Origin: Chryseobacterium sp. MYb264
Lineage (GTDB): Bacteria; Bacteroidota; Bacteroidia; Flavobacteriales; Weeksellaceae
Assembly: GCF_035974275.1 (NCBI RefSeq)
Contig: NZ_CP142422.1
Span: 1,364,001-1,428,000 of the forward strand
Direction of reading: 5' to 3'
DNA length: 64,000 nucleotides
This document shows positions 15,575 to 23,488 of this stretch, one piece after another. Numbering within the stretch: position 1 is the stretch's first letter; every line of letters begins with the position of its first letter. Both the position numbers and the translations under genes were made by a program. The notes below the pieces were generated by a model, which worked only from the letters and a program-made list of their open reading frames with translations, did no database searches and was not told where the DNA came from.

Positions 15575-18433
15575 TTACATATAAGCTTCAATCGGCTCAC
15601 AAGTACAAACTAAGTTTCTGTCTCCGTAAGCCTCATCAACTCTTGAAACAGAAGCAAAGAATTTGTGATCTCTCACCCACTCTAGCGGATAAGCCGCTTT
15701 TTCTCTGCTGTATGGTTTATCCCAAGAATCTGAGATCACCAATTGCTCAGTGTGAGGAGCATTTTTCAATACGTTGTTTGCCTGATCTGCTTCTCCGTTG
15801 GCAATCTCATCAATTTCATGTTTAATCGCAATTAAAGCTTCTGCAAAACGATCGATTTCTGATTTGCTTTCAGATTCTGTAGGCTCAATCATTAATGTTC
15901 CTGCAACCGGGAAAGAAACCGTTGGCGCATGGAAACCGTAGTCCATCAATCTCTTCGCCACATCAGCCACTTCAATTCCTAGAGATTTGAACTGTCTGAA
16001 ATCTACGATACATTCGTGAGCTACTTTTCCGTTTTCGTTTGAATATAAAATCGGGAAATGCTCAGCTAAGATCTCTTTTAAATAATTAGCATTTAAGATC
16101 GCATGTTCAGTCGCTTTCTTTAATCCTGAAGTACCCAACATTTTAATGTAAGCGTAAGAAATATTCAAGATCAATCCAGAACCGTAAGGCGCTGCAGAGA
16201 TACCTTCAATAGACTCTTTAGAACCTACTTTGATATTGGCATTCGTAGGAAGGAAAGGAACCAGGTGCTTAGCCACACAGATCGGACCAACTCCAGGGCC
16301 TCCACCTCCGTGAGGAATCGCGAAAGTCTTGTGAAGATTTAAGTGACAAACGTCTGCTCCGATGTTTCCAGGACTTGTATATCCTACCTGAGCGTTCATG
16401 TTGGCACCATCCATATAAACTTGTCCGCCGTGCTCGTGGATCAGGTTTGTAATGTCGATAATGTTTGCATCAAAGAATCCGTAAGTTGACGGATACGTGA
16501 TCATTACACAAGATAAGTTTGCAGAATGCTGTTCTGTTTTCGCTTTAAGATCTTCGAAATCAATTTCTCCGTTCTCTAAGTTTTTAACAACAACAATTTT
16601 CATTCCTGCCATTGCCGCAGAAGCCGGGTTTGTTCCGTGCGCAGACTGAGGAATCAATACTACATTTCTGTGACCTTCGCCTCTTGAAATGTGATATTCT
16701 CTGATCACCATTAATCCTGCATATTCTCCCTGAGCTCCAGAATTTGGCTGAAGAGAAGTTCCTGCGAAACCAGTGATTTGAGCTAAATCTTTCTCTAATT
16801 CACGGATCATTTCCTGATAACCTCCCGCCTGATCAACCGGTACAAAAGGGTGAATTGCTCCCCAGTTGTCCCAAGAAAGTGGTAACATTTCTGTTGCAGC
16901 ATTCAGTTTCATCGTACAAGAACCAAGAGAAATCATTGAATGTGTTAATGATAAATCTTTTCTTTCCAGACGCTTGATGTAACGCATCAATTCTGTTTCC
17001 GTGTGGTATTTATTGAATACGCTTTCTGTAAGAATTTCATCTTTTCTTAAATTCTCATCAGGAATGCTGTATCCTTCTTTAATTTCTAATTTAAATGTCT
17101 GCTTGTCTTTAAACTGAGCGAAAGAAGCCATCAGATAATTCAGTTTATCTAAAGTTGTACTTTCGTTGATTGCGATGCTTACAACGCCTTCTGTGAAGTA
17201 GTTTAAGTTTAGCTTATGATCAAGCATCATTCTTACCAATCTCGCTTTTTCATCTTCAGGCATCGTGATTTTTACCGTGTCAAAGATTGGTTCTTCAACG
17301 ATTTGATATCCTAAAGCTTTCAAACCACCTTTCAAAGCATTAGCTTTAAAGTGAATCTGATCTGCAATATAGTTTAATCCTTTCGGACCGTGGTAAACAG
17401 CGTACATTCCAGCCATTACAGCCAAAAGAACCTGTGCGGTACAGATGTTTGAAGTCGCTCTTTCTCTCTTGATATGCTGCTCTCTCGTCTGCAACGCCAT
17501 TCTTAATGCACGTCTTCCGTACATATCCTGAGAAACCCCGATAATTCTTCCTGGAATATCTCTTTTATACTCTTCTCTACAAGAGAAAAATGCAGCGTGA
17601 GGACCTCCGTAACCCAATGGAATACCAAATCTCTGTGTAGTTCCTACCGCACAGTCAGCGCCCATAGAAGCCGGAGACTTCAATTTCACCAAAGCCATAG
17701 GATCACAAGCAACAGCTACCTGAAGATCAAGTTTTTTATATTCAACGATATCTTCTGTATAATCTAAAACGATTCCGTTTTTACCAGGATATTGTAATAA
17801 AATTCCGTAGTAAGAACCATCAAATTCATGTGTCTTGTGGTCTCCTTCTACAATCTCGATTTCTAGACCTTCTGCTTTTGTTTTTAAAACAGAAACGGTC
17901 TGAGGTAAAACAAGGTCAGAAATGAAGAACTTGTTTGCTCCCGCTTTTTTCTGATCTTTCGTTCTGTTATTAAAAAACATATGCATAGCTTCTGCAGCTG
18001 CCGTCGATTCGTCCAACAACGATGCATTAGCCAGCGCAAAACCTGTTAAATCACACACAACAGTCTGGAAATTCAAAAGAGCCTCCAATCTCCCTTGTGC
18101 GATTTCCGCCTGATAAGGTGTATAAGCCGTATACCAACTCGGATTTTCAAAGATATTTCTTTGAATAGCTGATGGCAACAGCGTATTGTGATATCCAAAA
18201 CCGATATAACTTGTATAATCAGTATTCTTAGATGCCAATTCTTTCGAATGATTCAGCATTTCGTATTCTGAAAGCGGTTCTGAGATCTCAAGATCTTTTT
18301 CTAAACGGATAGAAGAAGGGATAGTCTGAGAAATTAACTCTTCGATACTTGAAACGCCAACTTTCTCTAACATCGCCTGTTTATCGGCTTCATTTAGGGA
18401 AATGTGACGGCTCACAAACTGTTCTGTATTCAT
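15575..18433 (-). CDS. gcvP: glycine dehydrogenase (aminomethyl-transferring), P protein
   Basis: A 952-residue PLP enzyme of the glycine cleavage system. It decarboxylates glycine and transfers the aminomethyl group to lipoylated GcvH. Both fused halves are present. The N-terminal half starts with the typical FVSRHISLNEADKQAMLEKVG, and the C-terminal half has the PLP-lysine block HLNLHKTFAIPHGGGGPGVGP (Lys in HKT). The glycine-rich loop and the C-terminal EPTESESKSEIDRF region are intact. The length matches family norms. The other gcv genes are not in the window, as is common in Bacteroidetes. The terminator lies at 15522-15553. Confidence 0.97.
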   Translation of the reverse strand: MNTEQFVSRHISLNEADKQAMLEKVGVSSIEELISQTIPSSIRLEKDLEISEPLSEYEMLNHSKELASKNTDYTSYIGFGYHNTLLPSAIQRNIFENPSWYTAYTPYQAEIAQGRLEALLNFQTVVCDLTGFALANASLLDESTAAAEAMHMFFNNRTKDQKKAGANKFFISDLVLPQTVSVLKTKAEGLEIEIVEGDHKTHEFDGSYYGILLQYPGKNGIVLDYTEDIVEYKKLDLQVAVACDPMALVKLKSPASMGADCAVGTTQRFGIPLGYGGPHAAFFSCREEYKRDIPGRIIGVSQDMYGRRALRMALQTREQHIKRERATSNICTAQVLLAVMAGMYAVYHGPKGLNYIADQIHFKANALKGGLKALGYQIVEEPIFDTVKITMPEDEKARLVRMMLDHKLNLNYFTEGVVSIAINESTTLDKLNYLMASFAQFKDKQTFKLEIKEGYSIPDENLRKDEILTESVFNKYHTETELMRYIKRLERKDLSLTHSMISLGSCTMKLNAATEMLPLSWDNWGAIHPFVPVDQAGGYQEMIRELEKDLAQITGFAGTSLQPNSGAQGEYAGLMVIREYHISRGEGHRNVVLIPQSAHGTNPASAAMAGMKIVVVKNLENGEIDFEDLKAKTEQHSANLSCVMITYPSTYGFFDANIIDITNLIHEHGGQVYMDGANMNAQVGYTSPGNIGADVCHLNLHKTFAIPHGGGGPGVGPICVAKHLVPFLPTNANIKVGSKESIEGISAAPYGSGLILNISYAYIKMLGTSGLKKATEHAILNANYLKEILAEHFPILYSNENGKVAHECIVDFRQFKSLGIEVADVAKRLMDYGFHAPTVSFPVAGTLMIEPTESESKSEIDRFAEALIAIKHEIDEIANGEADQANNVLKNAPHTEQLVISDSWDKPYSREKAAYPLEWVRDHKFFASVSRVDEAYGDRNLVCTCEPIEAYM

Positions 18434-18970
18434 TTTTTATATTAGATTTTGTTTGTAAAAAAAGATGGGTAAAATTACAATAATTTACAAAATTGCACAA
18501 CATTCTGAAATTACATAAAATTCAAAACAACCGACATATCAGTTCAAAAACACACGTATTTTAACTATATCCTTGCATATAACCCAAAATGACACGAACT
18601 GGAGCTAAAAAGAAACGGACAGTAAGATCTACTTATGTGCGTATTATAGAAGGCTCTTAAAATTGGCTTTCAGCCACTTTAAATTTAGAAGTATTTTTTT
18701 AACCTTTATAATTGTATGAATGTCATTTTTGCCGTCTATTTTAGGTTCGCTTTTGTATCTTATTTCGTCCATCTGTATAAAAAACTTTAATAAATATACT
18801 CACTCAACATTTGTCCGCCGAAAAACATTTGATTAAATTTTTGCTTTCCACTTTTGAGTAAACAATTTCCATGCGGTACTCATATAGAATTACGTTAAGG
18901 TTATCATAAAAAAATAAGGTTGCATTCAAAAATAAAAAGATAATGTATATATTTGCTGAAACACAAAAAA
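18434..18970. other. intergenic region between divergent gcvP and porin genes
   Basis: About 537 bp. It contains the TATATTTG box just before the porin start. Otherwise it shows only AT-rich sequence, with no ORF, repeat or strong hairpin that I can support. A glycine riboswitch was looked for by eye and not seen. Confidence 0.5.
18948..18955 (+). promoter_or_regulatory. -7 promoter box of the porin gene
   Basis: TATATTTG is a perfect TAnnTTTG 15 bp before the ATG at 18971. It overlaps the alternative TTG start (18953), which argues that translation begins at 18971. No -33 TTTG lies at the usual 19-21 bp. Confidence 0.5.
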
Positions 18971-20128
18971 ATGGTGAAATATCGCTTTACGAAGCTTCTG
19001 GCTTTCGTATGTATTTGTTTATATCACAACACGATTCACGCACAGATAAAAATCTTATCATATTCTTCCCCTGAAGACAGTGCAGGAAGCAATCGGTCTG
19101 TATACCTTAAAGGGTTTATACAGGCGGATGTAATGGTCGATTTCCAAAATATAGGCTCGCGTGACGGTTTTGCCGCCAATTCCATCCGGGTTCCGCAAGA
19201 GAATAATCTGGGAACTAATTTCAGTGTCCGGCAATCACAGCTGGGTCTTGAAATAAGGGAAAACAGCGACCTTTCTGCATACGTAGAGATTGACTTCTTC
19301 GGACCGGGTAATACTACATCTCCCCGATTCAGGAAGGGATATATCCAATGGAAAGGCTTGCTTATCGGACAGACCTGGAGTAATTTTGCAGATGTTGATA
19401 TTTTTCCTAATATTTTTGATTTTGCAGGTCCCAACGGAACCCTCTTTACACGTCTTTTCCAGATCAGGTATTCGGCAAAGCTCTCCGATAAGGAGAACAT
19501 CTCTTTTTCTCTCGAAGATCCCTCCGTAAAATCGTTCTCTGCACCCGACAGCTGGACAAAAAAAAATATTATCCCAAGCGTCACCACAATATACCGGTAC
19601 GGAGGAGATCGGGATTATATTAAACTAGGCGGTATGATCTCTCCGACCAGCTATCAGACTGATAAAGACACTCATCAAAAAAGCAAAACCATATTCGGAT
19701 GGGCAGGTATGATTTCGGCAAGAAAATATGTAGGACCCCGGGATAATTTAAGAACCCAGTTATCTTATGGAAAAGGATATGCAAGCCATAATATTGTCCT
19801 CAGCGGTGAAAAATATGACGCTGCAGCCAATCTGGAAACCCAAAAACTGGAAAACGCCGAACTCCTGAGCATCACAGGAATTTATGAACATTGGTGGAGT
19901 CCCCAATGGGGATCTGTCGTGTATTACAGCTATTCCGATATGGGTAGCAATACTCTGATGAGCCGGGATATACCCGCTGCCTTCCAGAATATGGCCATCA
20001 ACATTGTTTACCAGCCTCTGAAAAAACTGAGAATGGATATTGAAGGAAATTACGGGAAAGTCAAAAATTTTTCTGGTCAACAGGCAGGGGCGTGGCGAAT
20101 TCAGTCGTCCATTGCTTTAAGTTTTTAG
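18971..20128 (+). CDS. DcaP-like trimeric outer-membrane porin
   Basis: A 385-residue outer-membrane protein with a signal peptide (about 1-25, cleavage after HNTIHA). The following YLKGFIQADVMVDFQNIG block, the RQSQLGLEIRENSDLSAYVEIDFFG strand pair, GQTWSNFADVDIFPNIFDFAGPNG and the C-terminal IQSSIALSF are typical of DcaP-like proteins, a porin family implicated in uptake of negatively charged or dicarboxylate-type substrates. The substrate here is unknown. It is a single-gene unit with a -7 box directly upstream. Confidence 0.85.
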   Translation: MVKYRFTKLLAFVCICLYHNTIHAQIKILSYSSPEDSAGSNRSVYLKGFIQADVMVDFQNIGSRDGFAANSIRVPQENNLGTNFSVRQSQLGLEIRENSDLSAYVEIDFFGPGNTTSPRFRKGYIQWKGLLIGQTWSNFADVDIFPNIFDFAGPNGTLFTRLFQIRYSAKLSDKENISFSLEDPSVKSFSAPDSWTKKNIIPSVTTIYRYGGDRDYIKLGGMISPTSYQTDKDTHQKSKTIFGWAGMISARKYVGPRDNLRTQLSYGKGYASHNIVLSGEKYDAAANLETQKLENAELLSITGIYEHWWSPQWGSVVYYSYSDMGSNTLMSRDIPAAFQNMAINIVYQPLKKLRMDIEGNYGKVKNFSGQQAGAWRIQSSIALSF

Positions 20129-20154
20129 ATGTCGACTGAGATCAATCATTATTA

Positions 20155-20304
20155 ATACCATTTTATATTTGAAATTTCCTCTAAATTACTCAACCCCTGC
20201 AGGGCTATAACATCACTAAATACTTGTTCATAGGGGTTCACACGACCCTATTGACATTTAACTCCTTCGGGGTTTATGAAGGTAAATTCAAAAAGAAAAC
20301 AGTA
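20155..20304 (+). repeat. dispersed intergenic repeat, family R2 (copy 1)
   Basis: A 150-bp segment, repeated in inverted orientation at 53660-53808. It starts ATACCATTTTATATTTGAAA and contains several short hairpins (CCCTGCAGGG; ATAGGGGTT/GACCCTAT; AACTCCTTCGGGGTT). It has no ORF. It resembles REP-type elements common in Bacteroidetes intergenic DNA. Confidence 0.75.
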
Positions 20305-20360
20305 TAATCAGCACTCATATAATTTATGAATTTTTATTATCTATATTTATTCTAAATTAA

Positions 20361-20368
20361 TATATTTG
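20361..20368 (+). promoter_or_regulatory. -7 promoter box of the Cys-rich small protein gene
   Basis: TATATTTG, a perfect TAnnTTTG, ends only 4 bp before the ATG at 20373. The transcript would start at or very near the start codon, so the mRNA may be leaderless. Confidence 0.5.
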
Positions 20369-20372
20369 CAAC

Positions 20373-20528
20373 ATGAATATGATTGTCCCTTTCAAAGTTC
20401 CGGCTTTGACGCCTGCTTTTTCTGTGAATACTGAAGAAATGTATTGTGGTGATAAAAAATCCTGCTGCAAAAAATTCAAAAAAGGAAAAAGATGTAAAAA
20501 ATGTCCGGGAGCAAAAAAAATATCCTAA
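20373..20528 (+). CDS. 51-aa basic Cys-rich protein
   Basis: A small ORF with ATG at 20373 and TAA at 20526-20528. The N-terminal half is neutral ([20 protein letters not shown]). The C-terminal half is very basic with five cysteines ([26 protein letters not shown]), a layout suggesting metal or nucleic-acid binding. It has a perfect -7 box just upstream. Its stop overlaps the stop of the convergent DnaJ gene. No family was recognised. The strongly biased composition and the promoter argue that it is real. Confidence 0.6.
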   Translation: MNMIVPFKVPALTPAFSVNTEEMYCGDKKSCCKKFKKGKRCKKCPGAKKIS

Positions 20529-21175
20529 CTGTTATAGCTTTTTACCAGAAAATAAATCGCCAACATCAACAATAAAATACCAACTATAATTCTTGTAATT
20601 TTTGGCTGACCCTTCGGATTACCGACTGTTCTCGGTTGTGATTTGAATAATTCTTCCGCTTTATCTCGGAATTTTTCGCCTTCAGATTCAAAAACTTCTG
20701 TTATGGTAATTCCCTGAACGACTGTTTTGTGCAACAAAGAGTTGGTTGCATGAAGTAAAATCTGAAATTTTCCGTCTCTGAATTCTGTTATTTTAAAAGT
20801 CCTTTCACCATAAGGTTTTTCCAATCCGAAAGGCAATACTTTTACCACATCAGCATTTTGCGTTTGCCAGCTGATGATGATCTCCTCCCCTTTTTTTGCA
20901 TGAATTTTATTGGCTGTAAAAGTCTTTATCGAAGGCGGAATATTATACCTGAAACTTTTCTGATGACTTTCTAGATTCTGATCATAAGAATGTCTTCTGC
21001 TTTTGTCACTCAATGTTTCATACGCTTCCTGAATTTCCCTGAAACGATCGGCAAAGAAATCGTCGTTTTCATTTTTATCAGGATGATATTTTAAAGATAA
21101 TTTTCTATAGGCTTTTTTGATGTCTTCATCTGAAGCATCGTGAGAAATCCCGAGAAAATAGTAGTAATCTTTCAT
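20525..21175 (-). CDS. DnaJ-domain protein with C-terminal membrane anchor
   Basis: A 216-residue J-domain protein. Residues 1-65 are a J domain ([32 protein letters not shown]) with the HPD motif that stimulates Hsp70 ATPase. The middle (about 75-165) is a beta-rich, Ig-like segment ([32 protein letters not shown]). The C-terminus is one transmembrane helix ([16 protein letters not shown]). It is therefore probably a membrane-tethered DnaK co-chaperone facing the cytosol. Start 21175 (MKDYYYFLG) is chosen at the J-domain start; the frame upstream to 21220 is not homologous. Confidence 0.85.
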   Translation of the reverse strand: MKDYYYFLGISHDASDEDIKKAYRKLSLKYHPDKNENDDFFADRFREIQEAYETLSDKSRRHSYDQNLESHQKSFRYNIPPSIKTFTANKIHAKKGEEIIISWQTQNADVVKVLPFGLEKPYGERTFKITEFRDGKFQILLHATNSLLHKTVVQGITITEVFESEGEKFRDKAEELFKSQPRTVGNPKGQPKITRIIVGILLLMLAIYFLVKSYNS

Positions 21176-21480
21176 TAAGCTATGCAAAAATAAGGATTTT
21201 ATTTTCTTTTTTAAACGCAAATGACACGAATAATATCACAAATAACATCAATAAAATGGTTTATAAATATTCGTGAAAATACTTGTGCAATTGGTCTTTT
21301 ATTTTTCACACAAAGCTTATTTAAATGGTTGAGGATATTTTTTGTTCGCAAAGGCGTTTGACTGCGTCGAAATATCATTCATCGACTGAAAGGAGATAAT
21401 CTTCGATTTCACCTAGCAAGGGGTGCAAGCTTTAGGCCTATATTTGATAATAAAGTTATAAACCCTATAAAAGTTGTGAA
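21176..21480. other. intergenic region with a degenerate CACGAAT-type repeat
   Basis: About 305 bp. Bases 21205-21300 hold a decayed copy of the palindromic CACGAAT repeat (left arm beginning TTAAACGCAAATGACACGAA). The rest shows nothing definable. Confidence 0.45.
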
Positions 21481-21632
21481 AATTCCCATTCCATGAAGGG
21501 GTGGATTTTTGTGAAACAAAAAGACGGGGTAGTTGAATTTGACAGTGGCAACGCATAAAATTCCTAAAAAGTTAAACCACCCCGTAAAAAAAATCTTTGA
21601 ATTTTCGCCATCCCTCCATTGGAGGGAAATTT
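21481..21632 (-). repeat. palindromic repeat, family R3 (copy A)
   Basis: A palindrome-like element whose arms carry AAGACGGGGTAGTT and AACCACCCCGT, with outer arms ATTCCCATTCCATG and CCTCCATTGGAGGGAAATT. Further copies lie at 23258-23412 and 38526-38649 in the opposite orientation. It has no coding content. Confidence 0.75.
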
Positions 21633-21654
21633 GTGAATGTTGATGATGATGTCT

Positions 21655-21697
21655 AAAAAAGATTCAGGTCGGGAAGCTTCGCTTCCCCACCTGAATC
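21655..21697 (-). terminator. rho-independent terminator of the sigma-factor operon
   Basis: A long hairpin: GATTCAGGT (21661-21669) with ACCTGAATC (21689-21697), plus an inner GGGAAGC/GCTTCCC stem. On the minus strand six T follow (complement of 21655-21660). Confidence 0.88.
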
Positions 21698-21725
21698 AAA
21701 CAATTTCAATTTAGTTACTTTCTAT

Positions 21726-21983
21726 TTATGCTTCGCAAGATGAGTTTTTACCGCAACATCTTGATGCAAATTCTTTTTTAAACTTTCCTTTAAGCTCCTG
21801 ATATTGCTCTTCATTCATTTCTCTGATTTTATCTGCCAATCCGAAAGGAGATTTTTCTTTGATATCGTATTCTTCGAAAATACCTTTTACAAATCTTTTT
21901 CTTTCGATAGCTTTTTTAGCGATCATTGCAACTCCGGCAACGGCTAATGCTCCCAGAGCTCCTTTTAATACTGAATTTTTCAT
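21726..21983 (-). CDS. small membrane-anchored protein with Cys tail, 85 aa
   Basis: The N-terminal hydrophobic helix (about 8-24, GALGALAVAGVAMIA) is followed by a basic, helical cytosolic segment and a cysteine-containing C-terminus (SRCCGKNSSCEA). The motif EMNEEQYQELKGKFKKEF resembles the LSPEEREKFKE segment of the upstream gene. It is the third gene of the operon headed by the ECF sigma factor and lies just before the operon terminator. Function unknown. Confidence 0.65.
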   Translation of the reverse strand: MKNSVLKGALGALAVAGVAMIAKKAIERKRFVKGIFEEYDIKEKSPFGLADKIREMNEEQYQELKGKFKKEFASRCCGKNSSCEA

Positions 21984-22068
21984 TTTTTCAAAATTTTAAA
22001 TTTTACTACTTTACTTTTTTATATAGACGAATGAATCTTAATTTTACTTTACTACTTCTAAAATTTAA

Positions 22069-22410
22069 TTATTCGTTTGTTCTTTTATTTCTGTTGAAAA
22101 ATCCGCTTTCGCATCGGTTTCTCCAGACTTCCTTGAATTTTTCTCTTTCTTCAGGAGATAGATTCATCATTTTTTCTCTCATTTTTCTCTCCTTGAAATC
22201 CTTCATCCCTTTCCCGAAATGGAAGCCTCCGAAAAGAATTTTACAAAGGATCAAAATTCCCATCGCCTGCCAGTAGGTTACCGATTTTACTCCTAAAATT
22301 TCAGGAAGAAGACAGTTCCAAAGCGACATGACGATCCATGTAACGCCCAGAAAGATCAGTGGCGGACAAAGAAATAAGAAAATCCAGCCTTTTTTATGTT
22401 TATAATCCAT
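22069..22410 (-). CDS. two-helix membrane protein downstream of an ECF sigma factor, 113 aa
   Basis: Two or three hydrophobic segments (IFLFLCPPLIFLGVTWIVMSLW and YWQAMGILILCKILFGGF) are followed by a charged cytosolic tail with MMNLSPEEREKFKEVWRNRC, a motif seen in small anti-sigma-like or Spy-like proteins. It starts 9 bp after the sigma gene, so the two are co-transcribed. It may modulate that sigma factor (inference from position only). Confidence 0.7.
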   Translation of the reverse strand: MDYKHKKGWIFLFLCPPLIFLGVTWIVMSLWNCLLPEILGVKSVTYWQAMGILILCKILFGGFHFGKGMKDFKERKMREKMMNLSPEEREKFKEVWRNRCESGFFNRNKRTNE

Positions 22411-22419
22411 GATATATTT

Positions 22420-22998
22420 TTAACTATTTAAATCTTCGTATAATTTTCTCAATCGGTTTCTCAAATGCTTGACCGCATAGTTTTTTCGACTGATAATCGT
22501 TTTAATGTTTTCGCCCTGCTCATCAGCGATTTCCTGGAGGGTTTTATCGTTGAGCTCATTTTCCACATAAACCAGCCTTTGCTTTTCAGGCAGCTCGTCT
22601 AATGCTTCAAAAAGTTTTTTCCAGATTTCATCCTGAAACATTTTCACTTCAGGTCCTGCACTTTCATCCAACAGCAGAATATCTTTGATGGAAAAGCTTC
22701 CGTCTTCATCTTCATACACGAAATCTTCCAGGTTTTCGGTTTTCTTTTTCCGGTATTTGTCGGTGATCTTGTTCGCCGTCACCCTATAGAGCCAGCCCCC
22801 CACATTCACAATCTCAGAAAGATTGGTAAGACTACTGAACTGATACCACACCTCCTGCAGAATATCTTCCGCATCTTCCGTATTTTTCACTTTCGGGCGA
22901 ATGTACGACATCAGCTTTCCTCCGTACTTTGAAACGGTTTGTGAGATGATATTTTCTTTCTCCTTCTGTGGCATTGTTATTTTTTCGACAACCTCCAT
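22420..22998 (-). CDS. RNA polymerase sigma factor, ECF subfamily
   Basis: A 192-residue ECF sigma factor. Region 2 (about 15-85: TVSKYGGKLMSYIRPKVKNTEDAEDILQEVWYQF, WLYRVTANKITDKYRKKK) binds the -10 element and core polymerase. Region 4 (about 130-185: LDELPEKQRLVYVENELNDKTLQEIADEQGENIKTIISRKNYAVKHLRNRL) is the -35-binding helix-turn-helix. The start may be Met9 (22974). It is the first gene of a three-gene minus-strand operon with two small membrane proteins ending at a strong terminator. Confidence 0.93.
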   Translation of the reverse strand: MEVVEKITMPQKEKENIISQTVSKYGGKLMSYIRPKVKNTEDAEDILQEVWYQFSSLTNLSEIVNVGGWLYRVTANKITDKYRKKKTENLEDFVYEDEDGSFSIKDILLLDESAGPEVKMFQDEIWKKLFEALDELPEKQRLVYVENELNDKTLQEIADEQGENIKTIISRKNYAVKHLRNRLRKLYEDLNS

Positions 22999-23257
22999 AT
23001 TGCTATGACGATTGAAATTTTTGTTTTACTTTAATAAATTTAAAATATTTTTTCGAAATTTTGAGTTTTCTTTTATTCATCGCATTTGTAACCTATTGAA
23101 AATTTATTTTCAGGAGCTTTTTCCTGCTATCCACTTTATCTTTTTTATTGCGGTCTCCGCTCTGCTTCGTCCGCAACAAAAAAGGATGCCGTTTCTATCA
23201 GGGCTATGATTGTGGCCTTTCATTTCAAAGATAGTCAGCCCTATTTAAAACCTCGAA

Positions 23258-23412
23258 AAATTCCCCTCCAATGGAGGAGTGGCGAAAATTCGAAAGAATT
23301 TTTGACGGGGTAGTTTTATAAAATTAGTATCATAATTTCTGTTTATATTATAAATAAACTACCCCGTCTTTTTGCTTAGCAAAAATCCACCCCCTTCACA
23401 GAAGAGGAATTA
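23258..23412 (+). repeat. palindromic repeat, family R3 (copy B)
   Basis: Same element as 38526-38649: AAATTCCCCTCC start, GTGGCGAAAATTC, TTTTTGACGGGGTAGTTT, then a central loop, AAACTACCCCGTCTTTTTGC, AAAAATCCACCCC and a closing AGAGGAATT. It lies between the sigma operon start and the S9 peptidase terminator. Bases 22999-23257 upstream show no other feature. Confidence 0.75.
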
Positions 23413-23434
23413 TGATGTTATTATCATTCTGAAC

Positions 23435-23464
23435 AAAAAAACGGAAAACAATTCTGCTTTCCGT
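23435..23464 (-). terminator. rho-independent terminator of the S9 peptidase gene
   Basis: ACGGAAA (23441-23447) pairs with TTTCCGT (23458-23464). On the minus strand the stem is followed by at least six T (complement of 23435-23440). Confidence 0.75.
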
Positions 23465-23488
23465 TGGTTAATTATAAAAATTATCGAT

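Noticed and set aside
15373..15825. 150-codon plus-strand ORF at the end of gcvP
   Set aside because: Covers the gcvP terminator and is antisense to the conserved gcvP C-terminus.
18434..18952. Glycine riboswitch upstream of gcvP
   Set aside because: No paired aptamer-like GC-rich helices or T-run terminator were visible in the 5' region.
22069..22276. Plus-strand ORF antisense to the two-helix membrane protein
   Set aside because: Phe/Leu/Ser-rich mirror of a gene with a clear operon context on the other strand.
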